The translations under genes were made by a program, and so were the position numbers. A stretch of 64,000 nucleotides of DNA from positions 124,001 to 188,000 of the forward strand of contig CAILMF010000015.1 in assembly GCA_903835235.1 (NCBI GenBank), read 5' to 3'. Every line of letters begins with the position of its first letter. Positions within the stretch are counted from its first letter, which is position 1. This stretch comes from an uncultured Rhodospirillales bacterium. Lineage in GTDB: Bacteria > Pseudomonadota > Alphaproteobacteria > Acetobacterales > Acetobacteraceae. The notes beneath the pieces were generated by a model that did no database searches, was not told the origin of the DNA, and saw only the letters and a program-made list of their open reading frames with translations. This document shows, piece after piece, positions 35,996 to 45,024 of this stretch.

Positions 35996-37180
35996 ATGGC
36001 CTATTACCAGTCCAAGCCCGTCTCGGGCCGCCACTTCCTGCAGATTCCGGGGCCGAGCAACGTGCCGGACCGCGTGCTGCGCGCCATGGACAACCCGACC
36101 ATGGACCATCGCGGGCCGGATTTCGGCAAGCTGGGCAAGCAGTTGCTGGAAAAGATCCGCCTGGTGTTCAAGACCGCGGGCCCGGTGGTGATCTACCCCG
36201 CGAGCGGCACCGGCGCCTGGGAAGCGGCGCTGAGCAACACCTGCTCCCCCGGTGACCGCGTGCTGATGTGCGAGACCGGCTGGTTCGCCCACCTGTGGCA
36301 GGAAATGGCGGAGCGGCTGACGCTGAAGCCGGAGTTCATCAAGACCGACTGGCGCTGCGGCGCCGATGTCGCGGCCATCGAGCAGCGGCTGCGCGAGGAC
36401 AAGGCGCACGAGATCAAGGTCGTCGCCGTGGTCCACAACGAGACCAGCACCGGTGCGACCAGCCGGATCGACGAGGTCCGCCGCGCGATCGACGCCGCCG
36501 GCCACCCGGCGCTGCTGCTGGTGGACACCATCAGCGGGCTTGGTAGCATCGACTACCGGCACGATGAATGGGGCGTGGATGTCACGGTCAGCGGCAGCCA
36601 GAAGGGGCTGATGCTGCCGCCGGGGCTGAGCTTCAACGCCATCTCGCCCAAGGCGCTGAAGGCGGCCGAGCAAGCAAAGCTGCCGCGCAGCTACTGGGAT
36701 TGGCGGCCGATGCTGGCCAGCAACGCCACCGGCTTCTTCCCCTCCACGCCGGCCACCAACCTGCTGTACGGGCTGGATGCCGCGGTGGACATGTTGTTGG
36801 AGGAAGGGCTGGACAACGTCTTCGCCCGGCATGACCGACTGGCCGAGGCCACCCGCCGCGCGGTGCGGCAATGGGGGCTGGAGGTGCAGTGCGTCGAGCC
36901 GCGGCACTATTCCAGCGTGCTGACCGCGGTGCGCCTGCCGGAGGGCCACAGCGCCAACGCGCTGCGCGCGACTATCCTGGACAAGTTCAACATGTCGCTC
37001 GGCAACGGGCTCGGCCAGTTGAACGACCGGGTGTTCCGCATCGGCCACCTTGGCGACATTGGCGACCTGCACCTGGTCGGCGCGCTGAGCGGCGTCGAGA
37101 TGGGGCTGCGGGCCGCCGGCGTGCCGATCACGCCTGGCGGCGTGCAGAAGGCGATGGACTACCTGAACGGCAATAGCTGA
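35996..37180 (+). CDS. Pyridoxal-phosphate aminotransferase class V, serine-glyoxylate type
   Basis: 394 residues from ATG 35996, preceded by ggggggaaaa. Characteristic blocks: IPGPSNVPDRVLRAMDNPTMDHRGPDF at the N-terminus, YPASGTGAWEAALSN, the PLP-contact VDTISGLGSIDY and the Schiff-base lysine in SGSQKGLMLPPG; C-terminal MSLGNGLGQLNDRVFRIGHLGD. This is the SgaA/AGAT pattern: amino transfer between serine and glyoxylate (serine cycle, photorespiratory-type or glyoxylate metabolism). Followed by GST and VOC genes. Confidence 0.88.
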   Translation: MAYYQSKPVSGRHFLQIPGPSNVPDRVLRAMDNPTMDHRGPDFGKLGKQLLEKIRLVFKTAGPVVIYPASGTGAWEAALSNTCSPGDRVLMCETGWFAHLWQEMAERLTLKPEFIKTDWRCGADVAAIEQRLREDKAHEIKVVAVVHNETSTGATSRIDEVRRAIDAAGHPALLLVDTISGLGSIDYRHDEWGVDVTVSGSQKGLMLPPGLSFNAISPKALKAAEQAKLPRSYWDWRPMLASNATGFFPSTPATNLLYGLDAAVDMLLEEGLDNVFARHDRLAEATRRAVRQWGLEVQCVEPRHYSSVLTAVRLPEGHSANALRATILDKFNMSLGNGLGQLNDRVFRIGHLGDIGDLHLVGALSGVEMGLRAAGVPITPGGVQKAMDYLNGNS

Positions 37181-37269
37181 GCCGCCCGCCGGGCGCAGCC
37201 CTTGCGCCCGGCCCTTGCGTCCTTCCCCTGCCGGCCCCCAAGCTGCGGCAACCCAAGGGGAGCTGCAGC

Positions 37270-37971
37270 ATGACCATCGAAGTCTGGACGTGGCCGACGC
37301 CGAATGGCCACAAGGTCCACATCATGCTGGAGGAACTGGGCCTGCCCTATACGGTGGTTCCGGTCGCCATCGGCAAGGGCGAGCAGTTCCGCCCGGAATT
37401 CCTGGCGATCACGCCGAACCATCGCATACCCGCCATCATCGACCCCGATGGCCCGGGCGGTCAGCCGCTCAAGCTGTTCGAGAGCGCGGCGATCCTGATC
37501 TACCTGGCGGAAAAGACCGGGTCGGACCTGCTGCCGCAGGACCCGGTGGCGCGCTACACCTGCCTGCAATGGGTGATGTTCCAGATGGGTGGCGTCGGAC
37601 CGATGTTCGGCCAGTACAACCACTTTGCCAACTACGCGACCGAGAAGCTGCCCTACGCGATCGAGCGCTACACCAACGAGGTGGCGCGGCTGCACCGGGT
37701 GCTGGACAAGCGGCTGGGTGAGGCACCCTACCTGGCGGGCGAGGCCTACAGCATCGCCGATATCTGCACCTTCCCGTGGGTACGGAATTCGGACAGGCGC
37801 GGAATTGATCTGGCGCATTACCCCAATGTCCAGCGTTGGCATGATGCCATCGCAGCGCGTCCGGCCGTGCAGCGTGGGGTCGAGGTGCTGGCCGACAACC
37901 AGCGCCGCGGCAGCATGACAGCCGAGGAACGCGAGAACATGTTTGGCAGGACCCAGTTCACCGCCCGCTAG
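37270..37971 (+). CDS. Glutathione S-transferase, Ure2p/YfcG-like
   Basis: 233 residues from ATG 37270 with aaggggagc as ribosome site. N-terminal motif TWPTPNGHKVHIMLEELGLPY and NHRIPAIIDPDGPGG..LFESAAILIYLAEKTG are the signature of the Ure2p-like (Nu-class, YfcG) GSTs, disulfide reductases using two glutathiones. C-terminal helical domain includes YSIADICTFPWVRN. A closely similar paralogue is at 56054. Lies 89 nt after the aminotransferase gene. Confidence 0.88.
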   Translation: MTIEVWTWPTPNGHKVHIMLEELGLPYTVVPVAIGKGEQFRPEFLAITPNHRIPAIIDPDGPGGQPLKLFESAAILIYLAEKTGSDLLPQDPVARYTCLQWVMFQMGGVGPMFGQYNHFANYATEKLPYAIERYTNEVARLHRVLDKRLGEAPYLAGEAYSIADICTFPWVRNSDRRGIDLAHYPNVQRWHDAIAARPAVQRGVEVLADNQRRGSMTAEERENMFGRTQFTAR

Positions 37972-37995
37972 GGCCGGCTGGGCAAAGGAGCCGCA

Positions 37996-38634
37996 ATGGC
38001 CGAGATCGACCACATCGTGCTGGGCGCGAGCAGCCTCGAGGTCGGCGCCGACTGGGTGGAGCACCACCTGGGCGTGCGACCGCAGCAAGGCGGCGTGCAT
38101 GAGGGCTTCGGCACGCACAACATGCTGCTGGGCCTGGGGCCTGCTTGCTACCTGGAGGTGATAGCGCCGGACCCGAACCAGCCGGCGCCGCCGCACCCGC
38201 GTCCCTTCGACCTGGACGACCCCGGCGTGCGCAGCATGCTGGAAGCCGAGCCGCGTCTGCTGGCCTGGGTGGCCCGCACACCGGTGTTTGACGCGGTGGT
38301 GGCCCGACTCGGGCCCCGTGCCGGCGAGGTGAAGGAGATGCGCCGCGGTGACCTGCATTGGCGCATGGCCTTCCCGCCGCAACGGCAGGATCTGGACAAC
38401 CTGGTGCCGGCCTTGATCCATTGGAACGGCGCCGGCGCCTCGTCCCGCCTGAAGGACTCGAAGTGCCGCCTGAAGTTGCTGGAGGCGGAGCACCCCGATG
38501 ACGGCGCGGTCCGCGCTGCCCTGGCCGAACGCGGGCTGGAGGAGGTGATGAAGGTCCGTCGCAGCCCGCACCCGCGACTGTTGGCGCATCTGGTCAGACC
38601 GGATGGCGCCGAGGTTACGTTCAGCAGCGGCTGA
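37996..38634 (+). CDS. VOC-superfamily (glyoxalase-like domain) protein
   Basis: 212 residues from ATG 37996 with aaaggag. Starts EIDHIVLGASSLEVGADWVEHHLGV, then GFGTHNMLLGLGPACYLEVIAPDP, the paired beta-alpha-beta VOC pattern of the Glyoxalase_3 group, with His and Glu positions suitable as metal ligands. C-terminal part (LLAHLVRPDGAEVTFSSG) is typical. Substrate unknown. 24 nt after the GST gene, so likely one operon. Confidence 0.82.
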   Translation: MAEIDHIVLGASSLEVGADWVEHHLGVRPQQGGVHEGFGTHNMLLGLGPACYLEVIAPDPNQPAPPHPRPFDLDDPGVRSMLEAEPRLLAWVARTPVFDAVVARLGPRAGEVKEMRRGDLHWRMAFPPQRQDLDNLVPALIHWNGAGASSRLKDSKCRLKLLEAEHPDDGAVRAALAERGLEEVMKVRRSPHPRLLAHLVRPDGAEVTFSSG

Positions 38635-38848
38635 TTATTGCATGACGGGTAAGGCTTCCTCCTCTGCCAAATCGGAAAGCTGTGCTAGTCGAGGGGCGGG
38701 GAGCCGGTTGTCTTCGCGGCGCCCAGCGACAACCCAGGGATGAGGTAACGTTGCGTCCAGCGCGTCGGCAGATGCAGCCAGAGACTGGCCTGGGGATGTT
38801 TGGTTCGCCGCTGGGGCCGGCGCGCGGCCGTTTGCCCGGAGTGGTAGC

Positions 38849-40252
38849 ATGACCGCACGGGTCCTTGTTGTGGACGACATCGCGGCGAACCTGCGCCTGC
38901 TGGAAGCGAAGCTGCTGGCCGAATACTACGAGGTGGTGCTGGCCGCCTCGGGACCGGAGGCGTTGACGGTTGTTTCGCGCTGGGCACCGGATGTCATCCT
39001 GCTGGATGTCATGATGCCCGGGATGGACGGTTATGAGGTTTGCCGTCGGCTGAAATCCTCGCCCGCGACCATGCATATCCCGGTCGTTATGGTCACCGCT
39101 CTGGTGGATACCGCGGAACGGGTAAGAGCGCTGGAGGCGGGGGCAGACGACTTCCTTTCCAAGCCGGTCGATGACGCGACGCTGTTCGCCAGACTGCGTG
39201 CGCTGCTTCGGGTGAAGCAGGTTCAGGACGCCTGGCGCCTGCGGGCGGAAACCGCGCGCGACCTGGGTTTCGAGCCAGTGGCCCTGCCCGTCCCGGGTGT
39301 GCGCGGTGCCACATGCCTCGTACTGTCTGCGGATGCCGCAGAGGTGGCCTCCGTCGGCGCCATACTGGGCGAGGACGGCGTTATCTGCACCGGCGTCACT
39401 ACCCTGGAGCAAGCCTGGGCTGCGATGAGCAATACCAGCTTCGACCTGGCCGTGCTGGGCCTTTCGGCCGAAGGCACCGAAATGCTCCGCTTCGCCTCCC
39501 GCCTGCGCGCGCATGCGACGACACGCGACATGCCGGTGCTGCTGGCAGCGGAACCCTCGCAGCGTGGTCTGGTTTTGCGCGGCTTCGACCTGGGCGCCAA
39601 TGACCATGTGCTGCGGCCGGTGGACGCGAACGAGTTGCGGGCGCGGGCGCGCAACCAAATTCGCCGCAAACACTATCAGGAACGGCTACGCGCCGACCTC
39701 GACCGCTCTCTGGAAATGGCGGTGACCGACCCGCTGACCGGGCTGCGCAACCGTCGCTACGTGGTGCGTCATCTGGAAGGCGTGCTGCGCGGCGGCCCAG
39801 CTGCGGTGTTGATGCTGGATGTCGATCGCTTCAAGGCCATCAACGACACCCATGGCCACGCCGCCGGTGACATTGCCCTGCGCGAGGTGGCGGAACGGCT
39901 GAAGTCGCACCTGCGCGCGGCTGACGTTGTGGCGCGCTACGGCGGCGAGGAGTTCATGGTGGTGCTGGCCGGCGCACCTTCGGAATATGCCAGCGCGGTG
40001 GCGGAGCGGCTGTTGGGAACGTTGGCGCAGGACCCCATCGCGCTCGGCTCGGTGCTGTTGCGGATCACCGCCAGCATCGGACTGGCCGTGGCACCACAGG
40101 GCACCGGTGCCGCGGTCGCCACGGAAGCCGCTGACCTTGCGCTATATCGCGCCAAGGCAGGCGGCCGGAACCGGGTGGAGGTTGCGGTGGCGGAGGATTT
40201 TGCCGCGGCCAGCCAGGGCAACCCGGCCGGCGCGGCGCCTGCGGCGGACTGA
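38849..40252 (+). CDS. PleD-like diguanylate cyclase response regulator (REC-REC*-GGDEF)
   Basis: 467 residues. Receiver 1: VLVVDDIAANLRLLEAKL with phosphate site VILLDVMMPGMDGYEV (Asp53) and the Lys in FLSKPVDD. Receiver 2 (about 150-280) is degenerate: where the Asp should be, FDLAVLGLSAEG has Gly. GGDEF domain: catalytic GGEEF at 365-369 with an inhibition site RxxD at 356-359 (RAAD). Synthesises cyclic-di-GMP from two GTP; same architecture as Caulobacter PleD. The C-terminal tail after VEVAVAEDF is disordered. Confidence 0.93.
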   Translation: MTARVLVVDDIAANLRLLEAKLLAEYYEVVLAASGPEALTVVSRWAPDVILLDVMMPGMDGYEVCRRLKSSPATMHIPVVMVTALVDTAERVRALEAGADDFLSKPVDDATLFARLRALLRVKQVQDAWRLRAETARDLGFEPVALPVPGVRGATCLVLSADAAEVASVGAILGEDGVICTGVTTLEQAWAAMSNTSFDLAVLGLSAEGTEMLRFASRLRAHATTRDMPVLLAAEPSQRGLVLRGFDLGANDHVLRPVDANELRARARNQIRRKHYQERLRADLDRSLEMAVTDPLTGLRNRRYVVRHLEGVLRGGPAAVLMLDVDRFKAINDTHGHAAGDIALREVAERLKSHLRAADVVARYGGEEFMVVLAGAPSEYASAVAERLLGTLAQDPIALGSVLLRITASIGLAVAPQGTGAAVATEAADLALYRAKAGGRNRVEVAVAEDFAAASQGNPAGAAPAAD

Positions 40253-40265
40253 GCCGCCGCGCCGA

Positions 40266-40433
40266 CTACTTGATCTTGGCTTCCTTGAAGACGACGTGCT
40301 TGCGCGCGACCGGGTCGTACTTCTTGAATTCCATCTTGCCGGTGATGTTCTTCACGTTCTTCGTGGTCACGTAGAAGAAGCCGGTATCGGCGCTGCTCAC
40401 CAGCTTGATCTGGATGGTATTCGACTTGGCCAT
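40266..40433 (-). CDS. rpmG: 50S ribosomal protein L33
   Basis: 55 residues, too short for most automatic calls: [28 protein letters not shown] ... [18 protein letters not shown] is L33. It is the cysteine-less form (no CxxC zinc ribbons), as in most alphaproteobacteria. Sits downstream of the S41 peptidase/rnr cluster in conserved order. Confidence 0.95.
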   Translation of the reverse strand: MAKSNTIQIKLVSSADTGFFYVTTKNVKNITGKMEFKKYDPVARKHVVFKEAKIK

Positions 40434-40578
40434 GGCATCAGGTTCCGGTCATGCGGTCGCGGCCCGGCAATGGGCCGGGCGGAAGGGAGCGAAACCTAGC
40501 CGCATGCGCTGCCACGTCAAGCAAAACTAGAGCCTGGCCCCTAAAGGAGGCGTCGCCGGCGAATGCGCCGGCGGCACG

Positions 40579-42120
40579 TCAACGCCGGCCGGCCGCCGTC
40601 GCGTAGGACTCAGGCGAGGCGAGCAGCGCCCTGGCCACGTCGGCATCGGCCTCGCGCCCTTCCGCCGGGGGGCAGGTGGCGCGCAGCTGAGCCACTTCGC
40701 TGGCCGGCACTGGCGCGCGGGCGGCGCGCAGCCGAGCCAAGGCACCGCCCATCGGCGCCTCGCCGCGCCGCAGCGCCGCGAGACCCTGCGTGGTGACCTC
40801 GGCACCCAGGCTGGTGCAGAGCGCAGGCAGCACGCCCAGCCCCTGCAACGGCCAGCCTTGAGGCGCCAGCACGCGAGACCAGGTAACCAGCAGTTCCCCG
40901 CCATTCGGCAGCGGTACCACGGCCTGGATAAGCCCCTTGCCCATGCTGGCGCTCCCCACCACCACGGCGCGGCCGCGGTCTGCCAGGGCAGCGGCGACGA
41001 TTTCAGCGGCCGAGGCGGTGCGGCCATCAACCAGCACCACCAGCGGTGCGCCCTCGGCCAGGTCCGGGCCGCCTGCCTGATAGGTGCGGATACTGCCGGG
41101 GTGCCTACCGCCGGTGCGCGCCACCACGCCACCGGGAAGGAAGGCGCCCGCCACTGCCACCGCCTGGCCCAGCAAGCCGCCGCGGTTGCCACGCAGGTCC
41201 AGCACTACGCCGGCAGGCGGTGGCGTCCGGGTGCCGAAGGCTGCGGCCAGCGCCTCGGCCAACTGGCTGTCGGTGGCGGAGGAAAACGCCAGCACCCGCA
41301 GCCACAATGCGCCGTCACGCCGCTCGGCCTGCACCGAGTCGGGCGGTACCAGGCTGCGCAACAGCGTTGCCTCCAGCCGGCGGTTGCCGCGCTGAAGGCG
41401 CAGCGTCACCTCGGTTTCCGCCGGACCATCCAGCAGGGCAGCGGCTGCGGTCAGGTCCAGCGACGCCAATGCGATGCCATCGATGCCCAGCACCCGGTCG
41501 CCGGGCCGCACTCCGGCGCGCATGGCGGGGCCTTCCGGAACCAGCGCCGCCACCACCACGCCGCCACGCCGGCCACCGGCAGCCAGGCGCAATCCCAACC
41601 CGGCCTGCCCGACTCGCCGGGCACGGGCACCCCGGGCCTCATCCGGGGTCAGGTAGCGGCTATAGGGGTCAAGGTGGTTGAACAACTCCTCGAAGCCGCT
41701 GCGCAGCATGCGTTCCGGCCCGGCCGCGCGCAGCGCCGGGGAGGCGCGCCACGCGGCCTCATACAGCGCTGCCATGGCGAAGGCGGTGGGCTGCGCCGCG
41801 GCCTCGCGCGGGGCGTCAGGCGGCAAGGCCGGCAGCGGGCGCGCGCTCAGAACGCGGTCGCCGGCCGAAAGCAGCAGCGTGTTGGCGTTCAGCTCCGGCT
41901 TCAGGGCGGGTTCCAGCACCTCAAGCCCGCGCAGGCTCCACAGCGCCAGGTCCTGCGGCGAAGGGGTCTCCAGGTGGCGTTCCAGCACGGTGCCCAGCGC
42001 CACCGCCAGCACCGCCTGCACTTCCTCGCGCGGGAAGGCTTCCTCCTGCGCGCGGGCGTTGCCAGCCCAGCCCAGCGCCAGCGCAAGGGCGAGCCAGCAG
42101 GCCCGCGCGAGGCGGATCAG
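40579..42120 (-). CDS. S41-family (CtpA-like) carboxy-terminal processing peptidase
   Basis: About 513 residues if started at CTG 42120, which overlaps the rnr stop (CTGA); no ATG, GTG or TTG lies in frame between the signal peptide (LIRLARACWLALALALGWAGNARA) and distant sites inside rnr. Domains: N-terminal cap with GFEELFNHLDPYSRYLTPDEA, a PDZ domain (about 170-255) with GVRPGDRVLGIDG, and the S41 core with VVLDLRGNRGG and the catalytic Ser in GRTASAAEI and Lys in SMGKGLIQA. Periplasmic; trims substrate C-termini. Confidence 0.85.
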   Translation of the reverse strand: MIRLARACWLALALALGWAGNARAQEEAFPREEVQAVLAVALGTVLERHLETPSPQDLALWSLRGLEVLEPALKPELNANTLLLSAGDRVLSARPLPALPPDAPREAAAQPTAFAMAALYEAAWRASPALRAAGPERMLRSGFEELFNHLDPYSRYLTPDEARGARARRVGQAGLGLRLAAGGRRGGVVVAALVPEGPAMRAGVRPGDRVLGIDGIALASLDLTAAAALLDGPAETEVTLRLQRGNRRLEATLLRSLVPPDSVQAERRDGALWLRVLAFSSATDSQLAEALAAAFGTRTPPPAGVVLDLRGNRGGLLGQAVAVAGAFLPGGVVARTGGRHPGSIRTYQAGGPDLAEGAPLVVLVDGRTASAAEIVAAALADRGRAVVVGSASMGKGLIQAVVPLPNGGELLVTWSRVLAPQGWPLQGLGVLPALCTSLGAEVTTQGLAALRRGEAPMGGALARLRAARAPVPASEVAQLRATCPPAEGREADADVARALLASPESYATAAGRR

Positions 42121-45020
42121 CGTCGCTTGTGCTTGGGCGGTCGCCTGGTATCCGGCCGGGGCTTTTGTTTGCCCTGGGGGATGCCCTGCATGAGGTGGAA
42201 GACCATGCCGCCGGTTCGTGGCGTGGCGCCGGCAAGGCGCGCTTCCACGGCCTCGCCGAGCGAGAAGGTCAAACCTGTCCTGCGACCGGCCAGCGAGTGG
42301 CTGGCCTCGTCGTGCGTCCATTTGTCGTCCGGCAGCGAGGCGAGGGGGACCAACCCACTTGCCCCATTCTCCTCCACCGTGACGAAGAGGCCGAAGCGTG
42401 TCACCCCGGAAATGCGTGCGTCGAACACATGGCCGACCCGCTCCGCCATGAAAGCGGCGAGATAGCGGTCGACCGCGTCACGTTCCGCCTGCGCGGCGCG
42501 GCGCTCCGTTGACGTAATGTGCTCGGCGCTTTCGGGGAAGCGCGCCGCCTCGGTCTCCTCCAGCGCGCCGGTGCCGAGCTTGAGGCCGCGGATCAGCGCG
42601 CGATGCACCAGCAGGTCGGCGTAGCGGCGGATCGGGCTGGTGAAGTGGGCGTAGTGGCCAAGCCCCAGGCCGAAATGGCCGATATTCTCGGGGTCGTAGG
42701 CCGCCTGGGACTGGCTGCGCAGCACGGTTTCATTGACGATGCGGGCGTTCGGCGTGGCCTTCACCTTGGCCAGCAGATGGGAGAAATCGCGCGGGTGGAG
42801 TTGGTCCTTCGGCGGCAGCGCCAGGTCCAGCCCGTGCAGGAATTGGCGCAGCCCCTCCATCTTCTGGTCCGAAGGCGGCGCATGGACACGGTACATGCAG
42901 GGCTGGCGCAGCCGCTCCAGTTCCTCGGCGGCGCAGACATTGGCGGCGACCATGAACTCCTCGATCAGCCGATGGCTGTCGAGCCGGGCGCGCGGTACCA
43001 CCGCGGTAACCTTGCCGTGCTCGTCGATCAGCACGCGCCGTTCGGCGATATCCAGGTCCAGAGTGCCGCGCTTCTCGCGTTCCGCGAGCAGGGCGCGGAA
43101 GGCGCCGTAGAGCCGGCCCATATGCCCAGGCGCCAGACCGTCGGGCTCATCGCCCGATTCGTAGGTGGCCTGGGCCTGTTCGTAGGTCAGCCGGGCATGG
43201 CTGCGCATCAGGCCGCGGCCGAAGCGATGCCGGTGCTTCTGGCCCTCGGCGTTGAACCACATTTCCACGAACAGGCAGCCGCGCGGCTCGTTCGGGCGCA
43301 GGCTGCACCAGCCATTGGAAAGCGCCTCCGGTAGCATGGGCACCACGCGGTCCGGAAAATACACGCTGTTGCCGCGGCCCCAGGCCTCGCGGTCCAGGTG
43401 GCTGTCGGGCTTCACGTAGTGCGCCACGTCGGCAATCGCGACCGTGACTTTCCAGCCCTCGCCATCGGCTTCGGCATGGACGGCGTCGTCGAAGTCGCGG
43501 GCGTCATCGCCATCGATGGTGACCAGCGGCAATTTCCGCAGGTCTTCCCGGCCGCGGACCGTGACGCCCTTGGCCTTTTCCGCTTCCTGCACCGCTTCGG
43601 CCGGGAAGACGTCGGGGATGCCATGGGCGTGGATGCAGATCAGGCTGACCGAACGGGGTTCGCCCATCTTGCCCAGGCGTTCCACGATCTGCGCTGGCCT
43701 GGCGCCCAGCGGGCGGTGGCCCGGCATGGGTTCGGCCAGCACGATTTCGCCCGGGGAAGCGCCGCCCTCGGCGCCAGGCGGCACGATCCACTCGCCCTTC
43801 TGCCGGCGGTCGGTCGGGATGATGCGGCCTTCCTCAAACACGCCTAGGATGCGGGCCGGGGGCGCGCCGCCGATGCGCTTGAAGCTCTTGCCCTCATACT
43901 TGTCGCCACCGAGGTGGCGCAGCCGGGCCAGCACCCGCTCACCAGGCGCCAGGGCGGCGCTGCCGCGCTGCTCCGCGCGCATGAAGATGATGGGCGGGCG
44001 GCCGAGCGCCTTGTCCCAATCGACCGGGCGGGCCAGGGCGTCGCCATCGGGGTCGGTGCCGAAGACCTCCACAACGGTCATCTCGCCCAGCTTTTCCGGC
44101 GCGCTGAACTGCTTGCGGCCGGCCGGGGCGGCGGCGCCCTCGGCCTTCATCCGCGCCAGCAGTTCGCGCAGCGCGGGGCGCTGCTCGGTGCTCAGGCCGA
44201 AGTGGCGGCTGATCTCGGTCTTGCCGACGCGGCCCTGCACGCTTTTCAGGAAGCCGCGGACTTCCTCGGTGCTCGGCAGCGGGTTTTCCACGCGCGGGCG
44301 CGGGCGACCGGCTTCCTCGGCGCGGCCGGTGGCGGTTTCGGTGCCGTATTTGCCGAAGCGCGCGCGCACCGGCTTGGTCGGCGGGCGCGGCGGAGCTTCT
44401 TCCTCGGGCTCGCGCTGGCGGACCTTGCCATTGGCCTTCGCCTTGGCCTTGGCCGCGCGCAGCACCGGCTTTTCCTTCTTCGATTTGGCCCAGCCCTTGC
44501 GGCTGGCGGAAGCGCGGGTCGGGCTCTCCTCGGTGGCGGCGGCCGGAGCCTCGGCCTGCTCGAAGCGCGGGCGGGGCGAGTCCTCGCGCGGGCGGCGCGG
44601 TTGGTCCTCTCGCCGCGGTCGGGCGGGGAAGTCGCGCCCTTGCGGGTCTTCCGCGTTGCGGCCCCTGCGCGGTTCGTCGTCTCGCCCGTGTCCCCGCGAC
44701 TCCGGTCGTTCCGGACGGGTGCGCTCGCTGCGCGGCTTGGCCCATTCCGGACGCAGCATCGGCCGGCTGAGCGGGTTCTTCGGCGGGCTTACCGCCGCGG
44801 ACGGCCCGCGGCTGCGCGCCGGGCGCTGAGCCTCGTCCTCGCGCGGTTTGGCCCATTCCGGCTTGCCCTTCGAGCGGCTGGGTGGCCGGAAGGTCTTGGC
44901 TGGCTTGCTGGCCTCAGGCTCGGCCTCCGCGCGGCGCGGCCGGGCCGGTGCCTCGCCGGGCAGCGGCTTGTCGGCGAAGGGGCGGCGCGTGCGCGTGGTA
45001 CCGGTGAGGCGCTTTGCCAT
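42117..45020 (-). CDS. rnr: Ribonuclease R with extended N-terminus
   Basis: 967 residues from ATG 45020, four nt after topA. 3'-5' exoribonuclease of the RNB family: cold-shock-like segments, the catalytic Asp set IDGDDARDFDDAVHAE, FPDRVVPMLPEALSNGWCSLRPNEPRG in pieces, GLGHYAHFTSPIRRYADLLVHR, and an S1 domain at FDARISGVTRFGLFV. The first 230 or so residues are disordered, Arg/Pro/Glu-rich, with repeats of the type RPEWAKP; this is far longer than the usual RNase R lead. Degrades structured RNA. Confidence 0.93.
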   Translation of the reverse strand: MAKRLTGTTRTRRPFADKPLPGEAPARPRRAEAEPEASKPAKTFRPPSRSKGKPEWAKPREDEAQRPARSRGPSAAVSPPKNPLSRPMLRPEWAKPRSERTRPERPESRGHGRDDEPRRGRNAEDPQGRDFPARPRREDQPRRPREDSPRPRFEQAEAPAAATEESPTRASASRKGWAKSKKEKPVLRAAKAKAKANGKVRQREPEEEAPPRPPTKPVRARFGKYGTETATGRAEEAGRPRPRVENPLPSTEEVRGFLKSVQGRVGKTEISRHFGLSTEQRPALRELLARMKAEGAAAPAGRKQFSAPEKLGEMTVVEVFGTDPDGDALARPVDWDKALGRPPIIFMRAEQRGSAALAPGERVLARLRHLGGDKYEGKSFKRIGGAPPARILGVFEEGRIIPTDRRQKGEWIVPPGAEGGASPGEIVLAEPMPGHRPLGARPAQIVERLGKMGEPRSVSLICIHAHGIPDVFPAEAVQEAEKAKGVTVRGREDLRKLPLVTIDGDDARDFDDAVHAEADGEGWKVTVAIADVAHYVKPDSHLDREAWGRGNSVYFPDRVVPMLPEALSNGWCSLRPNEPRGCLFVEMWFNAEGQKHRHRFGRGLMRSHARLTYEQAQATYESGDEPDGLAPGHMGRLYGAFRALLAEREKRGTLDLDIAERRVLIDEHGKVTAVVPRARLDSHRLIEEFMVAANVCAAEELERLRQPCMYRVHAPPSDQKMEGLRQFLHGLDLALPPKDQLHPRDFSHLLAKVKATPNARIVNETVLRSQSQAAYDPENIGHFGLGLGHYAHFTSPIRRYADLLVHRALIRGLKLGTGALEETEAARFPESAEHITSTERRAAQAERDAVDRYLAAFMAERVGHVFDARISGVTRFGLFVTVEENGASGLVPLASLPDDKWTHDEASHSLAGRRTGLTFSLGEAVEARLAGATPRTGGMVFHLMQGIPQGKQKPRPDTRRPPKHKRR

Positions 45021-45024
45021 TCTG

